From SIG459 sp045631645 (GTDB taxonomy: Bacteria; Bacillota; Clostridia; Oscillospirales; Oscillospiraceae): DNA of 64,000 bases. Positions 22,919 to 32,253 of this stretch are shown in pieces. The stretch lies in assembly GCA_045631645.1 (NCBI GenBank), contig JAZQVC010000005.1, positions 113,284 through 177,283 on the forward strand, read 5' to 3'. A program made the position numbers and the translations under genes. Positions within the stretch are counted from its first letter, which is position 1. Every line of letters begins with the position of its first letter. Under the pieces are notes generated by a model. That model worked only from the letters and a program-made list of their open reading frames with translations, did not search any database and was not told the origin of the DNA.

Positions 22919-24196
22919 ATGGAAAATATATACGCAAGATTCGGCATAGACAATAAGATACTTGAATATTCCGAAAAAATAATAAAAGATCTCAAAGAAC
23001 GTTTTGAGGAAATAGATGCAGTTGCCGAATATAATCAGGCAAAGGTTATAAAGGCAATGCAGGATAACCGAGTTGATGCTCAGTGCTTTGCAGGCAGCAC
23101 AGGTTATGGCTATAACGACGCAGGAAGAGACACTCTTGAACAGGTTTACGCCCACGCATTTGGAACCGAAAGCGCACTTGTCCGTCCCCAGATCACCTGC
23201 GGAACTCACGCTCTGGCCATTGCTCTTTCTGCCAATCTCCTCCCCGGAGATGAGCTCCTCTCTCCCGTTGGAAGACCATATGATACCCTTGAAGAGGTTA
23301 TTGGCATCCGTCCCTCTCCCTGCTCCCTTGCCGAATACGGAGTAACTTACAACGAAGTTGAGCTTCTTCCCGACGGCGGCTTTGATTATGAGGGAATACG
23401 CAAAGCAATAAACGAGCGCACCAAGCTTATCACCATTCAGCGCAGCAAGGGATACGCTATGCGCCGCACATTCTCTGTAAGTCAGATCGGCGAGCTTATC
23501 GCATTTTGCAAAAGCGTCAAACCCGATGTCAAATGCATGGTTGATAACTGCTACGGCGAGTTTGTTGAGGTTATCGAGCCCAGCAACGTTGGTGCGGACA
23601 TGATAGTCGGCTCTCTTATCAAAAACCCCGGCGGCGGTCTTGCCCCCATCGGTGGTTACATCTGCGGCAGCAAGGAATGCGTCGACCGCTGCGCCTTCCG
23701 CCTCTCCGCTCCCGGCCTCGGTCAGGAAGTCGGCGCAAGCCTTGACGTTAAGACCAGTCTTTATCAGGGCGTCTTTATGGCTCCCACCGTTGTTGCCGGT
23801 GCTCTCAAGGGCGCAATTTTCGCAGCAAGACTTTATGAGTCCCTTGGCTTCCGCGTTCTTCCCGATGGCACAGAAAGCCGTCACGACATTATTCAGGCTG
23901 TTGAACTGGGCTCTCCCGAGAGAATGATCGCTTTCTGCAAGGGTATTCAGGCAGCAGCTCCTGTGGACAGCTATCTCACTCCTATCCCCTACGCGATGCC
24001 CGGCTACAATGCCGATGTTATTATGGCAGCAGGCGCCTTCGTTCAGGGCTCTTCCATCGAGCTCTCTGCCGACGGTCCCATCCGCGAACCCTATTCCGTA
24101 TACTTCCAGGGCGGTCTTACATGGTATCACGCAAAGCTCGGTATAATGATGAGCTTGCAGAAAATGTATGAGGCCGGTCTTGTAGATATCAAATAA
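22919..24196 (+). CDS. Methionine gamma-lyase-like PLP enzyme (aluminium-resistance protein family)
   Basis: Fold-type I PLP enzyme of the family often labelled aluminium resistance protein or methionine gamma-lyase-like. The 425-residue protein has the cofactor loop AGSTGYGYNDAGRDTLE near residue 58, FGTESALVRPQITCGTHAL near 80, the Asp of MVDNCYGEF near 207 and the Schiff-base lysine in SLIKNPGGG near 230. A C-S lyase activity on an amino acid is likely; the true substrate is not known. It lies 4 bases after the AbrB-like gene. In many Firmicutes it sits by hfq/miaA instead. Confidence 0.93.
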   Translation: MENIYARFGIDNKILEYSEKIIKDLKERFEEIDAVAEYNQAKVIKAMQDNRVDAQCFAGSTGYGYNDAGRDTLEQVYAHAFGTESALVRPQITCGTHALAIALSANLLPGDELLSPVGRPYDTLEEVIGIRPSPCSLAEYGVTYNEVELLPDGGFDYEGIRKAINERTKLITIQRSKGYAMRRTFSVSQIGELIAFCKSVKPDVKCMVDNCYGEFVEVIEPSNVGADMIVGSLIKNPGGGLAPIGGYICGSKECVDRCAFRLSAPGLGQEVGASLDVKTSLYQGVFMAPTVVAGALKGAIFAARLYESLGFRVLPDGTESRHDIIQAVELGSPERMIAFCKGIQAAAPVDSYLTPIPYAMPGYNADVIMAAGAFVQGSSIELSADGPIREPYSVYFQGGLTWYHAKLGIMMSLQKMYEAGLVDIK

Positions 24197-24210
24197 GGAG
24201 GAAAGTAATT

Positions 24211-25116
24211 ATGTGGTTTTGGCTTGCAATTATAACTCTGCTCTGCTGGAGCGGAAGTGACCTTTTCTCAAAAATCGGCTGCGCAGACGCAAAAGATAAG
24301 TATTCCCATCTTAAGATGGTTATGGCTGTCGGTATCGTAATGGGTCTTCACGCTGCCTATGAAATTTTCATCGGCGGCACCGAGATTAGCTGGAATGTTA
24401 TTTTCACTTATCTTCCCGTATCCCTTCTCTACATTCTCTCCATGGCAATGGGTTATCTTGGACTGCGCTATATTGAGCTCAGCATTTCCTCTCCCATCTG
24501 CAATGCATCCGGAGCACTTGTTGCAGTTTGCGCCATTTTGACAGGCGGAGAGAGCTATCCTCCCCTCGTACTCGTCGCTATCGCAATCGTCTGCATCGGT
24601 GTTATCGGTCTGGGTATTGTTGAATCCCGCGAGGACGATGAACTGCGCGCAGCAAGACAAGAAAAGGGCAACTACAAGTATGCAAAAAGCTGGCTCGCTC
24701 TGGCTCTGCCCATTGCTTACTGCCTCCTCGATGCTGCTGGAACCTTTGCTGACAACATCGTTTTGGAAACCCTCAACGAAGACAGTGCCAATGTTGCCTA
24801 TGAGCTGACCTTCCTTGCCGCAGGTGTTATTTGCTTCATCTATACTATCATTATCAAAAAGCAGAAGCTTATTCCCAAAATGGAAGCTCCCAAGTATGTT
24901 GGCGCAATCTTCGAAACCGCAGGTCAGTTTGCTTACATATACGCAATTGCTGACTCCGCCCATCTCGCAATGAGCGCCCCCATCATTTCCTCCTACTGTG
25001 TAGCCAGTGTTATCTGGAGCCGCATTTTCCTCAAGGAAAAGCTCAGTTGGAAGCACTATGCAATGATCATCCTTGTAATAATTGGTATTATTATCATGGG
25101 TGTATTTGACATTTAA
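24211..25116 (+). CDS. EamA/DMT-superfamily transporter
   Basis: Ten-helix membrane transporter with two EamA repeats (about residues 3-138 and 158-300). The first repeat ends IVCIGVIGLGIVESRE and the second IILVIIGIIIMGVFDI. The GGAGGAAAG ribosome site lies 14 bases after the preceding stop. As last gene of the AbrB-like/lyase operon it may export or import an amino acid or lyase product; this is context inference. A strong terminator follows. Confidence 0.9.
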   Translation: MWFWLAIITLLCWSGSDLFSKIGCADAKDKYSHLKMVMAVGIVMGLHAAYEIFIGGTEISWNVIFTYLPVSLLYILSMAMGYLGLRYIELSISSPICNASGALVAVCAILTGGESYPPLVLVAIAIVCIGVIGLGIVESREDDELRAARQEKGNYKYAKSWLALALPIAYCLLDAAGTFADNIVLETLNEDSANVAYELTFLAAGVICFIYTIIIKKQKLIPKMEAPKYVGAIFETAGQFAYIYAIADSAHLAMSAPIISSYCVASVIWSRIFLKEKLSWKHYAMIILVIIGIIIMGVFDI

Positions 25117-25133
25117 GTCTTTAATGTAAAACA

Positions 25134-25166
25134 AAAAGACCACCGACTTAGTCGGTGGTCTTTTTT
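25134..25166. terminator. Bidirectional intrinsic terminator between the DMT transporter and yebC
   Basis: Perfect arms AAAAGACCACCGAC / GTCGGTGGTCTTTT around TTA. The plus strand continues in T6 and the minus strand in T5 (GGTCTTTTTGTTTT), so it ends both convergent units. Confidence 0.95.
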
Positions 25167-25175
25167 ATCTTTCAA

Positions 25176-25913
25176 TTAGTCCTGCTCCCAGTTGTGGTAG
25201 ACGTTCTGGACGTCGTCGTTATCTTCGAACATGTCGATCATCTTGGTCATATTCTTGATATCGTCCTCGTTGGTGAGCTTGATATAGCCGTTCTGGGGAA
25301 TCATCTCGGCCTGAGCGGAGAGAAGCTTATAGCCCTTTGCGCTGAGAGCTTCGCTGACTGCTGCAACATCATCGGGAGTGGTGTATACAGTGAAGGTCTC
25401 ACCCTCTGCCTCGAAATCCTCTGCGCCGCAGTCAAGAGCTTCCATCATGACTTCGTCTTCATCCAGCTCTTCATCTTCATTATCGATAATGATAACGCCC
25501 TTGTTATCAAAGCTCCAGCTTACGCAGCCGGAAGCGCCAAGGTTTCCGCCGTACTTATCGAAAATATGGCGAACTTCGGAAGCGGTACGGTTACGGTTAT
25601 CGGAAAGAGCATCAACGATAACAGCTACGCCGCAGGGGCCATAGCCCTCATAAACGACCTTCTCGAAGTTATCGGTGCTGCCTGCGCCGAGAGCCTTATC
25701 GATAGTACGCTTGATGTTATCGTTAGGCATGTTTGCTGCCTTTGCCTTTGCGATTACAGTTGCAAGGCGGGAGTTATTGTTGGGATCACCGCTGCCGCCT
25801 TCTTTAACAGCAACGATCATCTCACGAGCGATTTTGGTAAAGGCCTGTGCGCGCTTTGCGTCTGCAGCGCCCTTGGTTTTCTGTATATTGTGCCATTTGG
25901 AATGTCCAGACAT
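25176..25913 (-). CDS. YebC/PmpR-family regulator / translation factor
   Basis: A 245-residue YebC-family protein, a family described as DNA-binding regulators and more recently as factors easing translation of difficult sequences. It opens with SGHSKWHNIQ and KGAADAKRAQAFTKIAREM. The central segment GPCGVAVIVDALSDNRNRTASEVRHIF and the acidic C-terminus are typical. It is a single-gene unit with its own promoter and the shared terminator downstream. Confidence 0.96.
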   Translation of the reverse strand: MSGHSKWHNIQKTKGAADAKRAQAFTKIAREMIVAVKEGGSGDPNNNSRLATVIAKAKAANMPNDNIKRTIDKALGAGSTDNFEKVVYEGYGPCGVAVIVDALSDNRNRTASEVRHIFDKYGGNLGASGCVSWSFDNKGVIIIDNEDEELDEDEVMMEALDCGAEDFEAEGETFTVYTTPDDVAAVSEALSAKGYKLLSAQAEMIPQNGYIKLTNEDDIKNMTKMIDMFEDNDDVQNVYHNWEQD

Positions 25914-25950
25914 ATATTAACAGCCCCTTGTCATAATTTTTATCCAAGGT

Positions 25951-25979
25951 ATTTTAGCACAATATGTTAAGCTTGGCAA
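25951..25979 (-). promoter_or_regulatory. Extended -10 promoter of yebC
   Basis: Minus strand -35 TTGCCA (25974-25979), 17-base spacer ending in TGC, -10 TAAAAT (25951-25956), about 38 bases before the ATG. Confidence 0.8.
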
Positions 25980-26052
25980 TAGTAATCATGCAAAAAAAGG
26001 CAGCATTCACAAGGGGTTCATGGTTTCAAAAAAGCTTAAATCCAAAAGCATT

Positions 26053-27546
26053 TCAGTATGTTTTAGGTATTAAAATAAGCTTACCCACCGCGGAAGATAA
26101 ATTTTCTATATTGTTTATGTTCAAAATTGCATCCGGTGAAGAACAGTTATTTCTTGCAAGATTCCATAGTTCGTCGTTCTCTTTAACTCTCAGAAGAGTT
26201 ATCGACGGCTTTTCCGAATTATCAATGGCGTCCTCTTCTTTATATGAAATTCCGGAAACAAAATTTATTATTTCCTCCTTAAACCCACAAACCCTTGCAG
26301 ATACCATAAGCCTGAGCTCTACGCCGCCCGGAACAGGAAGCAAGCTATACTCCTCAATTTCAGCATTTTCAGCGAAATATTTTTTGTCGGCATCGGGTAA
26401 GCGAAGAGAAATTTCCGTTTTTCTATTCTCACACCATATATTCTCACCATTTTTGCAAACGAAAGATATATTTAATGGCAACACAATACCATTTGATTTT
26501 ACTAATGCTCTCTCTGCCCAAATCAGGGAGTAGACAATATCGGAAATTACCCCTGACGTTTCGAAAAGCTGTTTTACATTTTCTCTCACACAAATTGGGT
26601 CATCCACATACTCAAGCTTGATTTCTCTTCTCTCCTGATTCAGATTAAACCTATTACTGTAAACATCATCCACATACTCAAGAGAGACATTGCATCTGCA
26701 TATAAACTGCGCAACCATATGAAGCTCCAAAGAGACTGTTTTTTCATTTTCGTTATAGCTGCAATATGCTCCGCTGGGTATTATCCAGACATTTTTCTCG
26801 CCCTGCCCTACTTCAAATCCAAGTTCGATTACCTGTGAATAGTCCCTTGTATTTTCAAAGCGGAAGATTTCGCCATCGGGATTATAACAACAAAACGCGC
26901 ATTTAACACGTCCCTTTATAACAAGCTTAGTACCAACTGTCTTAACATCGTCAACCAAACATTTGCAACCGGTAAATGAAACACTTCCGACAGCGCCTGA
27001 TGAAGTCGGAAGCGACAATTCATCAGTCAGAGCAAAGGTTTTTTCACTAACCGCGCTTATAAAACTCACTTGCTTTGTTGCTTTTTTACTTTTTATATAT
27101 TCTTCGGAATCAATATTATTGATAACCAAGCTTGAATTTTCAAAGACCAAAATTTCGCAGCCCACCTCGGCGCGCACAAAAATTTTCCTTGGATTCAGCG
27201 CTCTTGCATCAAGCCTTATCAGTTCAAGCGCAGCCGTTGTCGGACACTTATCACCTATGGATTCATCTTCCGCACTAATAATTATCGGAACAACAACATT
27301 AACAGAATAAATTTTTTCGTCTTCGCCCTTATAAAGAACTTCTGCGTTAACATTCACTTCCGTTTTAACACGCCCGACACTTACATCCTTACTGCGAATA
27401 AGCATTCTCCCTTCGCAGCACAACACATCACGTATATCCGGAAGAGTATCCGGAACTACTGCATCTTTACACTCTTCCTTACGAACAAATGTCCTAAAGG
27501 AATTTTTATAGCAATTATATTCTGCAACGCTCATTTTTTCCTCCAT
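26053..27546 (-). CDS. SPOCS (DUF3794)/LysM protein, SipL-like sporulation protein
   Basis: In Clostridioides difficile the SPOCS-LysM protein SipL binds SpoIVA during spore-coat assembly. This 497-residue protein has an N-terminal head (VPDTLPDIRDVLCCEGRM), about three beta-rich SPOCS repeats with segments such as VKTEVNVNAEVLYKGED and VIKGRVKCAFCCYNPDGE, and a C-terminal LysM domain from about residue 445 (VKENDELWNLARNNC). The ATG at 27546 has an AAGGAG site; open frame upstream overlaps a different short gene. It lies downstream of the prkC-rsgA run. Confidence 0.88.
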   Translation of the reverse strand: MEEKMSVAEYNCYKNSFRTFVRKEECKDAVVPDTLPDIRDVLCCEGRMLIRSKDVSVGRVKTEVNVNAEVLYKGEDEKIYSVNVVVPIIISAEDESIGDKCPTTAALELIRLDARALNPRKIFVRAEVGCEILVFENSSLVINNIDSEEYIKSKKATKQVSFISAVSEKTFALTDELSLPTSSGAVGSVSFTGCKCLVDDVKTVGTKLVIKGRVKCAFCCYNPDGEIFRFENTRDYSQVIELGFEVGQGEKNVWIIPSGAYCSYNENEKTVSLELHMVAQFICRCNVSLEYVDDVYSNRFNLNQERREIKLEYVDDPICVRENVKQLFETSGVISDIVYSLIWAERALVKSNGIVLPLNISFVCKNGENIWCENRKTEISLRLPDADKKYFAENAEIEEYSLLPVPGGVELRLMVSARVCGFKEEIINFVSGISYKEEDAIDNSEKPSITLLRVKENDELWNLARNNCSSPDAILNINNIENLSSAVGKLILIPKTY

Positions 27547-27608
27547 TATCTGCATCTCCTTGCTGTTAATTTCAATAATTGATATGACGCAAGCGCAGAC
27601 AATAGAAC

Positions 27609-27767
27609 TTAAAGCCGCTTCAACTGAAGCCCCAGTAATATCATTACAACACCAAGCATAAGCCACCAAAATCCGCTTGGCAGCACAAGAGCAAGAATGA
27701 TCAATATCCCAAGAACAATTAAACATATCCCGAATGGGCCAATACCGCCCTTTCCCTTACCCTTCAA
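27609..27767 (-). CDS. Tiny two-helix membrane protein (52 residues)
   Basis: A very hydrophobic short protein with two predicted membrane helices (about residues 14-30 and 34-48) and a basic N-terminus (LKGKGKGG) and C-terminus (LKR). It reads GPFGICLIVLGILIILALV then PSGFWWLMLG, a pattern I associate with small Clostridia proteins of no known function. The TTG start at 27767 lies 8 bases after an AGGTGGTG ribosome site, which is itself in the 3' arm of the rsgA terminator hairpin. Confidence 0.6.
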   Translation of the reverse strand: MKGKGKGGIGPFGICLIVLGILIILALVLPSGFWWLMLGVVMILLGLQLKRL

Positions 27768-27773
27768 CAGAAA

Positions 27774-27814
27774 AACACCACCTCTCCGCTACATACTATG
27801 CGAAAAGGTGGTGT
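27774..27814 (-). terminator. Terminator of the prkC-rsgA run, overlapping a ribosome site
   Basis: Minus strand AAACACCACCT ... AGGTGGTGTTT with an 18-19-base loop, followed by a T-run ending TTTTTCTG. It lies just beyond the rsgA stop at 27819. Its 3' arm contains the AGGTGGTG ribosome site of the tiny membrane protein, so structure and translation of that gene are linked. Confidence 0.8.
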
Positions 27815-27818
27815 TTGT

Positions 27819-28700
27819 TTATTTATTCTCCCACTCTTTATATTGAGCGGAAATTTCATAGAGGCGCTGATAACTTTTATGACGGGATGGGTTGATTTTG
27901 CCTTCCTCAATGGCCTCCAAAACAGCACATCCGGGCTCTTTAAGATGAGCGCAATCCAAAAATCTGCACCCACCTATAAAAGGGCGAAACTCAGGAAAAT
28001 CATGCTGAAGTTCCTGCTTTTTTATAGGCTTCATTTGAGTAAGGTCAAAGCTTGCGAAACCCGGCGTATCGGCAATCATTGTACCTTCGCCCGCATCAAA
28101 CAACTCCACATGACGGGTTGTATGGCGGCCGCGTCCCAATGCTTCGCTAACCTCTCCTACACTAATATTGTATCCGGGGGCAATTGCATTAAGCAGACTG
28201 CTCTTTCCGACGCCGGAGTTGCCGGTAAATGCAACTGTTTTGCCACGAATGAGCGCTTTGAGTTCATCCAAACCTTCTCCGCTCACCGCGCTTGTGCGAA
28301 TAACGGGATAGCCTGTTGAAGAAAAAATTGAATGAAGTTCGTCGCCCCTGTCAAGATCGCACTTATTGATGCAGATTATGCATCCGCAGCCGGCATGCTC
28401 AGCAATTACGGAAACTCGATCCACCAAAAACGGATCGGTAACAGGATTGACATTGGCGCACAAAAGCACGAGATAATCAACATTAGCAACCGCAGGGCGA
28501 ATGAAAAGGTTTTTTCTTTCCTTAAGCTTTGTTACATAACCCTTGCCATCATCAGTCATGTCAAATTCAACATGGTCACCAACAAGGGGGGAAACACCGT
28601 CAAGACGGAATTTACCTCTCGCTCTACAGGCAACTACATCATTTTCGGTTTTCACATAGTAAAAACCGCTGAGCGCTTTAACTAAAAGTCCTTCAGGCAT
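27819..28700 (-). CDS. rsgA: Ribosome small-subunit GTPase RsgA
   Basis: Circularly permuted GTPase for late 30S maturation. The 293-residue protein has an OB-fold N-terminus, G4 NKCD near residue 112 preceding G1 GNSGVGKSS near 160 (the permuted order), G3 DTPG near 208 and a C-terminal zinc site of the form C-x4-C-x-H-x5-C (CRFLDCAH...GC) near 245. It starts 2 bases after prkC, matching the Firmicutes prpC-prkC-rsgA order. Confidence 0.97.
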   Translation of the reverse strand: MPEGLLVKALSGFYYVKTENDVVACRARGKFRLDGVSPLVGDHVEFDMTDDGKGYVTKLKERKNLFIRPAVANVDYLVLLCANVNPVTDPFLVDRVSVIAEHAGCGCIICINKCDLDRGDELHSIFSSTGYPVIRTSAVSGEGLDELKALIRGKTVAFTGNSGVGKSSLLNAIAPGYNISVGEVSEALGRGRHTTRHVELFDAGEGTMIADTPGFASFDLTQMKPIKKQELQHDFPEFRPFIGGCRFLDCAHLKEPGCAVLEAIEEGKINPSRHKSYQRLYEISAQYKEWENK

Positions 28701-28702
28701 TT

Positions 28703-30463
28703 TTAGCCTCCATCAGCTTCACTTTCAGTCTCTCCATCGGTATTCTCTTTGGGGCCGTTGGAAACCTGAAGATAAACCTTATCATGCTCATTTACTGTGG
28801 TGTATGCAGGAATACTCTGCCAAATAACAGTGCCGGCAGGCATATCATCGTCAACATAGGTTATTGTTCCGAGAGTAAGATTGCTGCTTTCTACCTTGCT
28901 GACAGCAGTATGGCGGGAAAGACCGACAAGATTAGGCATCTGAAGGGTTTTAACCTCGGGACCAATAGAAATGGAAACGTAGATTTTGCTTCCCATGGGG
29001 AGAGTATCTCCCGCTTCGGGACTTGTTGAAATTACATAGTCCTCAGTAATCTCCGCACTAAGCTCATACACAGGTTCAGGAACAAATCCCATTTTCTGAA
29101 GCTCAAGCACGGCCTCGCGATATTCCTTGTTTGTTACATCAGGAACCTTGAGAAGCTGAATTCCGGCGCTCACAACAAGCTCAATTTCGATTCCATCTTC
29201 ATCTCTCATTATGCTCTTATGGGCATCGGGATACTGACTGATTATCTCGCCCTCGTTTGCCTCGGAATTGACATCATAGGTTGGCACAAAAACAAACAAG
29301 TTGCGATATTCGCGGGTATTTATAACCTCTTCATACTGTCGGCCGACAAAATCGGGAATATCAACACGCTCAGGTTCAGCAAACAATCCGCCAAGCCAAT
29401 AATCCCAAAGCCATGCAAAAAGAGAAACCGCAACAATGAGAACAATACCAATTCCCAGTAATGTGCTTACAGTATTTGCTCTTCTCCTGCGGCGGGCAAA
29501 GCTTTCCTTGCTCATCTCTCCGCTACGGCGGATGGGTCGAACATTCTCAGGAATGGGTGCTGCGGGGGGCGCATCCATGGCAGGAGCTTCATCCCTCTTA
29601 GCATTTATAATGGGAAGGGAGCTTGTGTTTGCAAGGCGATACTCATTGAGGTCATTGATAAACTCATCAATAGTCTGATAGCGAAGATTGATGTCAGCAT
29701 TCATTGCCTTAAGAGCGATTGCCTCAAGTTCCTCGGGGATTTCACTGTTGATTTCCCTGAGGGCTTGAGGAACGGAAGAAACATGCTGAAGCGCAATTGA
29801 CTCGGCAGTTTCGCCCGTATAAGGAAGTTTGCCCGTAAGCATTTCATACATCATTACGCCAAGAGAATATATATCGCTTCGCGCATCAACGCTCTGTCCC
29901 TTGGCCTGTTCAGGAGAAATGTAATGAACACTGCCAACAGCATTATTATCAGGATCGTTGGCATTTTCCAGATGGGCAATACCAAAATCAGCAACTTTAA
30001 CTGCGCCATCCATCGCAATCATGATATTCTGAGGCTTAATATCTCTGTGCACAATTCCCTTGCTGTGGGCGTGGCTGAGAGCCTTTGCTATCTGAGTCAG
30101 GAAATGAACGCTCTCTTTGCAGCTGAGAGTTCCCTTGGTTTTCATGTATATCTTAAGAGTGACTCCCTCAATAAGCTCCATAACAATGTAGTCCAGCTCA
30201 GGAGTGCGGCTGACATCATAAATTGAAACAATATTGGGGTGGGAGAGCATTGCAACAGCCTGCGCTTCCCTCTTAAAATTTTCCTTAAAGCTATCATCGT
30301 GAGCCATATCCTCACGAAGCATTTTAATAGCGACATTGCGGTTAAGAAGCTGGCAGCGTGCCTTAAAAACATAGGCCATGCCGCCCTTTCCTATTACCTG
30401 CTGGATCTCATAGCGATTATCCAGTTTTATGCCGAGGTATTTGTTTGTATTTTCGTCCATCAT
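28703..30463 (-). CDS. prkC: Ser/Thr protein kinase with PASTA domains (PrkC/Stk1)
   Basis: Membrane eukaryotic-type kinase that senses peptidoglycan fragments and controls growth and spore germination in relatives. The 586-residue protein has a kinase domain (residues 10-270) with GKGGMAYV, catalytic HRDIKPQN, DFG (VADFGIAH) and SPEQAKG, a single transmembrane helix at about 335-358 (TLLGIGIVLIVAVSLFAWLW), and three extracellular PASTA domains at about 370-575. It is paired with the phosphatase gene 9 bases upstream. Confidence 0.97.
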   Translation of the reverse strand: MMDENTNKYLGIKLDNRYEIQQVIGKGGMAYVFKARCQLLNRNVAIKMLREDMAHDDSFKENFKREAQAVAMLSHPNIVSIYDVSRTPELDYIVMELIEGVTLKIYMKTKGTLSCKESVHFLTQIAKALSHAHSKGIVHRDIKPQNIMIAMDGAVKVADFGIAHLENANDPDNNAVGSVHYISPEQAKGQSVDARSDIYSLGVMMYEMLTGKLPYTGETAESIALQHVSSVPQALREINSEIPEELEAIALKAMNADINLRYQTIDEFINDLNEYRLANTSSLPIINAKRDEAPAMDAPPAAPIPENVRPIRRSGEMSKESFARRRRRANTVSTLLGIGIVLIVAVSLFAWLWDYWLGGLFAEPERVDIPDFVGRQYEEVINTREYRNLFVFVPTYDVNSEANEGEIISQYPDAHKSIMRDEDGIEIELVVSAGIQLLKVPDVTNKEYREAVLELQKMGFVPEPVYELSAEITEDYVISTSPEAGDTLPMGSKIYVSISIGPEVKTLQMPNLVGLSRHTAVSKVESSNLTLGTITYVDDDMPAGTVIWQSIPAYTTVNEHDKVYLQVSNGPKENTDGETESEADGG

Positions 30464-30472
30464 AATACCTCC

Positions 30473-31207
30473 TTATCTTTCGGCAATAAATATAGTGACA
30501 TTATCAGGCGCTCCTCTATTCAAGGCAAGATCGAGCAACTGCTTGCATGCATTTTCAACATTGGGATTATCCTGTGAAATTGCAAGAATTTCTTTATCCG
30601 TGATGACATTGCTTAAACCATCAGAGCAGAGAAGAATTCTGCTGCCGACGGGAAATTTAATATCAAAAATATCACATTTTACAGAAGCCTCAACTCCGAT
30701 AGCCCTTGTAATTATGTTCTTCTGAGGATGGTTTCTAACCTGTTCGGGTTTTATCTGTCCCTTTGCAAGAAGCTCCTCAACCAAGGAGTGATCTCTGCTT
30801 ATCTGCTGAATTTGGTTTTTGCTGATAAGGTAGGCACGGCTATCACCAACGTTGGCAATCAAGCAGCGTTTGCTGTTAATAAGCGCTGCAACAAGGGTGC
30901 AACCCATTCCCATGCAGCTAAAATCAGCAAAAGAACGGTCATAAACCTTTATATTGGCATAATTAACTGCCTCAACGAGAATTCTCTGCATATCCGAGGC
31001 ATCGGAGGAAGAATCCACCGAGTAAGAAGCATGGGACATAAAGGTATCAGACGCCATGTTTGCAGCCAAAGCACCCGCCTGAGCTCCACCCATTCCATCG
31101 CAAAGAACGGCGCACAAAAGCTCGTCCCTTGCAATCATTTCATAACGAAAAGCATCCTGATTTTCCTTACGAACTACTCCGCGGTCTGTTATTCCAAATG
31201 CATTCAC
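30473..31207 (-). CDS. prpC: PP2C-type Ser/Thr phosphatase (PrpC/Stp)
   Basis: Mn/Mg-dependent phosphatase that reverses PrkC phosphorylation. The 244-residue protein carries the PP2C metal motifs VRKENQDAF near residue 12, VLCDGMGGAQAG near 36, VGDSRAYLI near 121, RDHSLV near 139 and the C-terminal GAPDNVTIFI. The start is a GTG overlapping the rlmN stop (GTGA) with a GAGGTGA ribosome site inside rlmN, so the two are translationally coupled. Confidence 0.97.
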   Translation of the reverse strand: MNAFGITDRGVVRKENQDAFRYEMIARDELLCAVLCDGMGGAQAGALAANMASDTFMSHASYSVDSSSDASDMQRILVEAVNYANIKVYDRSFADFSCMGMGCTLVAALINSKRCLIANVGDSRAYLISKNQIQQISRDHSLVEELLAKGQIKPEQVRNHPQKNIITRAIGVEASVKCDIFDIKFPVGSRILLCSDGLSNVITDKEILAISQDNPNVENACKQLLDLALNRGAPDNVTIFIAER

Positions 31208-32253
31208 TTTTGATCTTCACCTCGCATTTGCGCTTTCTCTCTCTTTCTGCGGAGCTGGCCGCAGGAAGCATCAACATCTCCGCCAAGTTTTCTGCGGATA
31301 GTGTAGTTTGCTCCTTTTGACTCAAGTATTCTGCAGAAAGTGCGAAGATTATCCTTACTTGAAGGGGCAAATTCTCTCTCTTCAACATGATTGAGAGGAA
31401 TAAGGTTTATATGCGCGCCAATTCTAAGGGCGATTTTGGCAAGTTTTTCGGCCTGCTCGGGAGAATCATTAACACCATTAATCATGGAGTATTCAAAGCT
31501 GATACGTCTTCCTGTTCGCTCAAAATAGCGAATGCATGCCGCTACAAGCTCATCCACGCCGCAGCGTCTGTTTGCGGGCATAAGGGCAGAACGGGTTTCA
31601 TCATCGGGAGCGTGGAGGCTGACCGCAAGAGTGATCTGCAGATCCTCTTTTGCAAGGGCATCCATACCCTCAATAAGACCGCAGGTGGAAAGCGAAATAT
31701 GACGCATACCGATATTAAGACCATCAGTATGGTTCACAAGCCGCAGGAAGCGAATAACATTATCATAGTTATCCAGCGGCTCTCCAATACCCATTATAAC
31801 AATGTTGCTAATTCTCTCTCCGCTGTCAAGCTGGGAAAACAGAACCTCGTCCAGCATTTCAGATGCAGTAAGATCACGGACAAGTCCGCCGATTGTTGAA
31901 GCGCAGAAGGCGCATCCCTGTCGGCATCCCACCTGAGAGGAAATGCAAACTGTATTGCCATGCTCATAACGCATCAATACGGTTTCGATGGCATTACCGT
32001 CACGAAGTTCCCAGAGATATTTAATTGTTCCGTCAATTGCGCTGACTTGTTTTTTCAAAAGTTTGAGGGAATTTATATAGCCGTCGGAAGAAAGTTTTTC
32101 TCCAAGACTTTTGGGGATATTGCTCATTTCCTCGAAAGCACAAGCTCCTTTTGAAAACCAAGAAAAAAGCTGCTTTGCTCTGAATTTTGGCTGACTGAGA
32201 GTTTTGAGATATTCCTCGAGTTCTTCAGGCAGCATGGACTTTAAGTCTGTCAT
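31204..32253 (-). CDS. rlmN: Dual-specificity RNA methyltransferase RlmN
   Basis: Radical-SAM enzyme that makes 2-methyladenosine at A2503 of 23S rRNA and A37 of some tRNAs. The 349-residue protein has the radical-SAM cluster motif CRQGCAFC near residue 109 (CxxxCxxC), MGIGEPLDNYDNV near 155 and the mechanism cysteine near the C-terminus in DASCGQL. Its start overlaps the rsmB stop by one base (TAATG). Confidence 0.97.
   Translation of the reverse strand: MTDLKSMLPEELEEYLKTLSQPKFRAKQLFSWFSKGACAFEEMSNIPKSLGEKLSSDGYINSLKLLKKQVSAIDGTIKYLWELRDGNAIETVLMRYEHGNTVCISSQVGCRQGCAFCASTIGGLVRDLTASEMLDEVLFSQLDSGERISNIVIMGIGEPLDNYDNVIRFLRLVNHTDGLNIGMRHISLSTCGLIEGMDALAKEDLQITLAVSLHAPDDETRSALMPANRRCGVDELVAACIRYFERTGRRISFEYSMINGVNDSPEQAEKLAKIALRIGAHINLIPLNHVEEREFAPSSKDNLRTFCRILESKGANYTIRRKLGGDVDASCGQLRRKREKAQMRGEDQK

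Noticed and set aside
22862..24130. Long open frame (422 codons) on the minus strand opposite the methionine gamma-lyase-like gene
   Set aside because: It mirrors codon structure of the real gene, lacks a recognisable domain or ribosome site, and is rich in low-complexity Ala/Gly/Asn/Cys stretches.
24268..25143. 291-codon minus-strand frame opposite the DMT transporter
   Set aside because: Antisense shadow; it would read through the bidirectional terminator and has no plausible start signal.
27547..27726. 60-residue N-terminal extension of the SipL-like protein
   Set aside because: The extension is another frame of the tiny membrane-protein gene, while an AAGGAG site precedes the ATG at 27546.
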